Assembly (NCBI GenBank): GCA_902767195.1
Contig: CACXGS010000063.1
Location: forward strand, 1 to 8,793
Length of the DNA: 8,793 nt
Reading direction: 5' to 3'
Source: an uncultured Lachnospiraceae bacterium
GTDB taxonomy: Bacteria; Bacillota_A; Clostridia; Lachnospirales; Lachnospiraceae
Shown: one piece after another, positions 6,763 through 8,793 of the stretch
Numbering within the stretch: the first letter of the stretch is position 1
Layout of the letters: every line of letters begins with the position of its first letter
Notes under the pieces: generated by a model
Told to the model about the DNA's origin: nothing
The model's input: the letters and a program-made list of their open reading frames with translations, nothing else
Databases searched by the model: none
Made by a program: the position numbers and the translations under genes

Positions 6763-8271
6763 TCGGCCAAACAGATTGGCCATTTCCCGAAGGCGGGTTG
6801 CAATATCATCGGTCAGAAGCCCTTTCCGGAAACGGTAGGACCAGTTCCCGTCGGCTACTCCCGGAACATTCATTCTGCAATCACTTCCCTGGCAGAAAAG
6901 ATCCTGAACCGGGACAATAGCAAATCTGGCCGGGGAGCCAAAACAGGTTCGAATGAAATCCCAGCTGATTTGTGAGCCGTCCGTGTTCATATACCGGCGG
7001 ACTTTGTCCCGCACCTTTTCGGAAGCAGAGGCATACCAGCCGGTCGTTGTGTCATTATCATGTGTTCCTGTGTAACAGACACTATTATATGCCTGATTAT
7101 ACGGAAGGTAGGCGCTGTCGTAATCTTCAAAGGCAAACTGGAGAATATTCATACCGGGCAGGGCAAAACGGTCCCGCAGGGCACGAACTTTGTCGGTAAT
7201 GATTCCCAGGTCTTCAGCGATAATGGGCATATCCTTCCCGAAGTAATCGTGAATGGCATGGAAGAATTCATCTCCGGGGCCTTCGACCCATTTGCCGTTT
7301 AATGCAGTTTTTTCACCGGCAGGAATCTCCCAGAAGCTCTCCAGTCCTCTGAAATGATCGATTCTCACGATGTCGCACAGAGTAAACATTGTCTCAAAGC
7401 GCTTCATCCACCAGATAAAATCGGTTTTTCTGTGGTGTTTCCAGTTGTAGAGAGGATTGCCCCAGAGCTGGCCGGTCTCGCTGAAATAATCCGGAGGAAC
7501 TCCGGAAACAACAGTGGGGAAGCCGTCCTTGTCCAGCAGAAACATCTGAGGCTGAGCCCAGACATCTGCACTGTCTTCTGCGACAAAGATGGGGATATCC
7601 CCGACCAGAAGGACATCACGATCATTGGCATACTCTTTCAGAGCTTTCCACTGACGGAAAAAGAGCCATTGAAGAAACTCTTCATAACGGATCTCGCTGG
7701 CCAGTTCTCTTTTGATGACCGTTTTCTGGGATTTCGTCGGTTTCCTGTATTTTTTCTCCCAGGTAAGCCAGTGGCTTTCTTTCTTGGCCTTTCGAATGGC
7801 CATAAACATGGAATAATCCTCCAGCCATTCTGTTTCCCGGCAGAAAGCCGCAAATTCCAGGACGAGAGGATCATCCTCATCAAGTGCTTCAAAAGCCTTA
7901 AAGGCTTTATGAAACAGGTTGGACTTGTATTCTTTTACTGCAGTATAATCCACTTTGTCTTCCGGAAAATCCGGGTGATCACTGAGGTTTTCCTCCTTCA
8001 GCAGATGATCTTCCACAAGCAGCTGCGGGCTTATTAAAAGAGGCTGCCCTGCAAAGGAAGAATAACACTGATATGGGCAGTTAAACTGTCCGGTGGGGCC
8101 GACTGGAAGAGTCTGCCAAAGATGCTGGCCGGCGTTTTGAAGAAAGTCTACAAAACGGTAAGCTTCCGGACCCAGATCGCCAATCCCGAATTCTCCGGGA
8201 AGGGAAGTCGGATGTACCAGAATGCCGGACAGCCGTTTCATTTTTGTTAATATAGAATGATCACAATTCAT
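6760..8271 (-). CDS. malQ: 4-alpha-glucanotransferase (amylomaltase, GH77)
   Basis: MalQ transfers 1,4-alpha-glucan segments between maltodextrins, serving maltose and glycogen use in the cytoplasm. The 503 residues match the bacterial GH77 norm. The N-terminal signature SGILVHPTSLPGEFGIGDLG covers about residues 15-34. The catalytic aspartate nucleophile is D305 in VRIDHFRGLESFWE, the acid/base glutamate is E353 in IIAEDLG, and the third carboxylate is D405 in GTHDNDTTTGW. All three are intact. ATG 8271 has GGAGG with 10-base spacing. The alternative Met at codon 11 has no Shine-Dalgarno. It is the first gene of the minus-strand block, directly behind a near-consensus promoter with a palindrome over the expected transcript start. 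I see no catabolite (cre) box. No other maltose or glycogen gene adjoins it in this window. Confidence 0.97.
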   Translation of the reverse strand: MNCDHSILTKMKRLSGILVHPTSLPGEFGIGDLGPEAYRFVDFLQNAGQHLWQTLPVGPTGQFNCPYQCYSSFAGQPLLISPQLLVEDHLLKEENLSDHPDFPEDKVDYTAVKEYKSNLFHKAFKAFEALDEDDPLVLEFAAFCRETEWLEDYSMFMAIRKAKKESHWLTWEKKYRKPTKSQKTVIKRELASEIRYEEFLQWLFFRQWKALKEYANDRDVLLVGDIPIFVAEDSADVWAQPQMFLLDKDGFPTVVSGVPPDYFSETGQLWGNPLYNWKHHRKTDFIWWMKRFETMFTLCDIVRIDHFRGLESFWEIPAGEKTALNGKWVEGPGDEFFHAIHDYFGKDMPIIAEDLGIITDKVRALRDRFALPGMNILQFAFEDYDSAYLPYNQAYNSVCYTGTHDNDTTTGWYASASEKVRDKVRRYMNTDGSQISWDFIRTCFGSPARFAIVPVQDLFCQGSDCRMNVPGVADGNWSYRFRKGLLTDDIATRLREMANLFGR

Positions 8272-8297
8272 GATATAAAATCCTCCAATTAGATTTC

Positions 8298-8311
8298 ACT
8301 ATAACTATAGT
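8298..8311. promoter_or_regulatory. Palindrome over the expected malQ transcription start, candidate operator
   Basis: ACTATA-AC-TATAGT is a perfect 6-bp inverted repeat with a 2-base centre, immediately downstream of the malQ -10 box and covering the expected +1 (about 8305). A repressor bound here would block initiation. It is short and AT-rich, so chance is possible, and no regulator is assigned. Confidence 0.4.
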
Positions 8312-8340
8312 ATTATACTGAATTTCCCTGAAAAAGGCAA
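8312..8340 (-). promoter_or_regulatory. Sigma-A type promoter of malQ and the downstream gene block
   Basis: On the minus strand -35 TTGCCT (8340-8335) and -10 TATAAT (8317-8312) are separated by exactly 17 bases. The -10 is a full consensus match and the -35 has four of six matches. The transcript would start near 8305, leaving an untranslated leader of about 34 bases before malQ. That is too short for a riboswitch. Confidence 0.85.
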
Positions 8341-8362
8341 TAAACACTTTCTTAATAAGAGT

Positions 8363-8372
8363 GGTCCGGACC
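8363..8372. promoter_or_regulatory. GC-rich 10-bp palindrome midway between the divergent promoters
   Basis: GGTCCGGACC is a perfect 10-bp palindrome set in AT-rich sequence, between the malQ -35 (ending 8340) and the opposing -35 (starting 8388). Its position would suit a shared regulator of both promoters. No factor is identifiable, and a palindrome of this size can arise by chance. Confidence 0.3.
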
Positions 8373-8387
8373 TTTTACAATATGTTT

Positions 8388-8416
8388 TTTACTTTTGTAT
8401 GAAAAAATGTTATAAT
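8388..8416 (+). promoter_or_regulatory. Sigma-A type promoter of the gdpP-like gene
   Basis: TTTACT (8388-8393), a 17-base spacer and TATAAT (8411-8416) form a good promoter. It is reinforced by an extended -10 TG at 8408-8409 (TGTTATAAT). The expected start near 8423 leaves a leader of about 30 bases. It runs divergently from the malQ promoter, with the two -35 boxes 47 bases apart. Confidence 0.8.
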
Positions 8417-8452
8417 AATTGCCTACAAATGATATTAATTGAGGAAAAAGGT

Positions 8453-8793
8453 ATGAGAGGAGAAAATAAAGTAGTAAAGAGGATCAATCAGTCCCTGTGG
8501 ATTTCTGTGCTTGCAGCGATCATTGCTGTGGCCATGGGTGTCTGGATCATAGAGAAACTTCCTCTGGAAGGCGGTGTGATTATCGGTACCGCCTTTCTAT
8601 TCCTGCTCATTTCTGCCGTATACACGGAATTTTTGGGAAAAACTGCCGCTAATGCTTTCAGAGAAGAAGGACCGCGGCAGAATCAGGTCACCCAGGGTCT
8701 GATTAACGAGTTTCCCATTCCCTATCTGCTGGCAGATGATCAGGGAAATGTGATGTCCTACAACCCTGCTTTCCAGAAACATTTCAGGAAAAA
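8453..8793 (+). CDS. gdpP: Probable GdpP-type cyclic-di-AMP phosphodiesterase, N-terminal part
   Basis: The frame opens at ATG 8453 with GAGG 8 bases upstream and stays open to the window edge, giving 113 residues. Two membrane helices lie at about residues 15-33 and 41-57, separated by a very short loop. A polar linker follows, and then a PAS-like segment starts near residue 83 (LINEFPIPYLLADDQGNVMS, with NPAF after it). This order, two helices then a PAS-like domain of the xxPIPYxLxDxxG type, matches the N-terminus of Firmicutes GdpP/YybT. In that family a degenerate GGDEF and a DHH/DHHA1 phosphodiesterase domain follow and hydrolyse c-di-AMP. Those catalytic domains are outside the window, so a PAS-containing sensor kinase remains possible. 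The gene is divergent from malQ and has its own extended -10 promoter. Confidence 0.72.
   Translation, partial: MRGENKVVKRINQSLWISVLAAIIAVAMGVWIIEKLPLEGGVIIGTAFLFLLISAVYTEFLGKTAANAFREEGPRQNQVTQGLINEFPIPYLLADDQGNVMSYNPAFQKHFRK

Noticed and set aside
7354..8037. 227-codon open frame on the plus strand within malQ
   Set aside because: It is antisense to malQ, whose three catalytic motifs and full length are intact. There is no good ribosome site or promoter, and the translation resembles no family I know. It is a shadow of codon bias.
8272..8452. Riboswitch or attenuator before malQ or the gdpP-like gene
   Set aside because: Both predicted leaders are only about 30-35 bases, and neither shows a stem followed by a U-run.
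1..8793. Mobile element, CRISPR array, toxin-antitoxin pair or phage-defence island
   Set aside because: No spaced direct repeats, transposase or integrase motifs, or composition breaks were seen. Every sizeable gene except the 153-residue membrane protein is a familiar housekeeping gene.

Overview
The window looks like core chromosome of a low-to-mid GC Firmicute, most likely a clostridial (Lachnospiraceae-type) gut anaerobe. The signs are strong AGGAGG ribosome binding sites, sigma-A type promoters, the dnaX-ybaB-recR cluster, a Clostridia-style protein with two membrane segments and a PAS-like domain resembling GdpP, and protein sequences of clostridial flavour. The genus cannot be fixed from the window. 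Base and codon use look even throughout, and I see no mobile element, CRISPR array, tRNA, rRNA or phage gene.

Layout. Positions 1-367 (+) hold the 3' end of a rhomboid intramembrane protease gene. It converges on a long block of genes on the minus strand, and the two are separated by a probable bidirectional intrinsic terminator (about 511-566). Read in transcription order from right to left, the block is: malQ (4-alpha-glucanotransferase), plsC-like acyltransferase, a small uncharacterised membrane-anchored protein, ispE (isoprenoid precursor kinase), a CCA-adding/poly(A)-polymerase-type nucleotidyltransferase, dnaX (clamp loader gamma/tau), ybaB/ebfC (nucleoid-associated protein) and recR (recombination mediator). 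Gaps are 1-50 bases or absent, and three junctions couple a stop codon to the next start or Shine-Dalgarno. A clear promoter lies upstream of malQ and the terminator lies after recR. This is compatible with one long transcript, although internal promoters cannot be excluded. To the right, a divergent promoter drives a plus-strand gene starting at 8453. Its visible 113 residues look like the N-terminus of GdpP, a cyclic-di-AMP phosphodiesterase, and the gene runs off the window.

How the genes work together. dnaX, ybaB and recR form a widely conserved replication/repair cluster. The upstream genes are housekeeping: glycogen/maltodextrin processing, phospholipid synthesis, MEP-pathway isoprenoid synthesis and tRNA 3'-end maturation. 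No shared pathway links them, so the grouping is probably a growth-associated operon rather than a dedicated system.

Two start sites deserve revision. ispE most likely begins at GTG 5511 and plsC at ATG 6744, each internal to a longer frame. I found no convincing novel biological system here. The least explained items are the 153-residue membrane protein beside plsC and two palindromes in the malQ/gdpP intergenic region.
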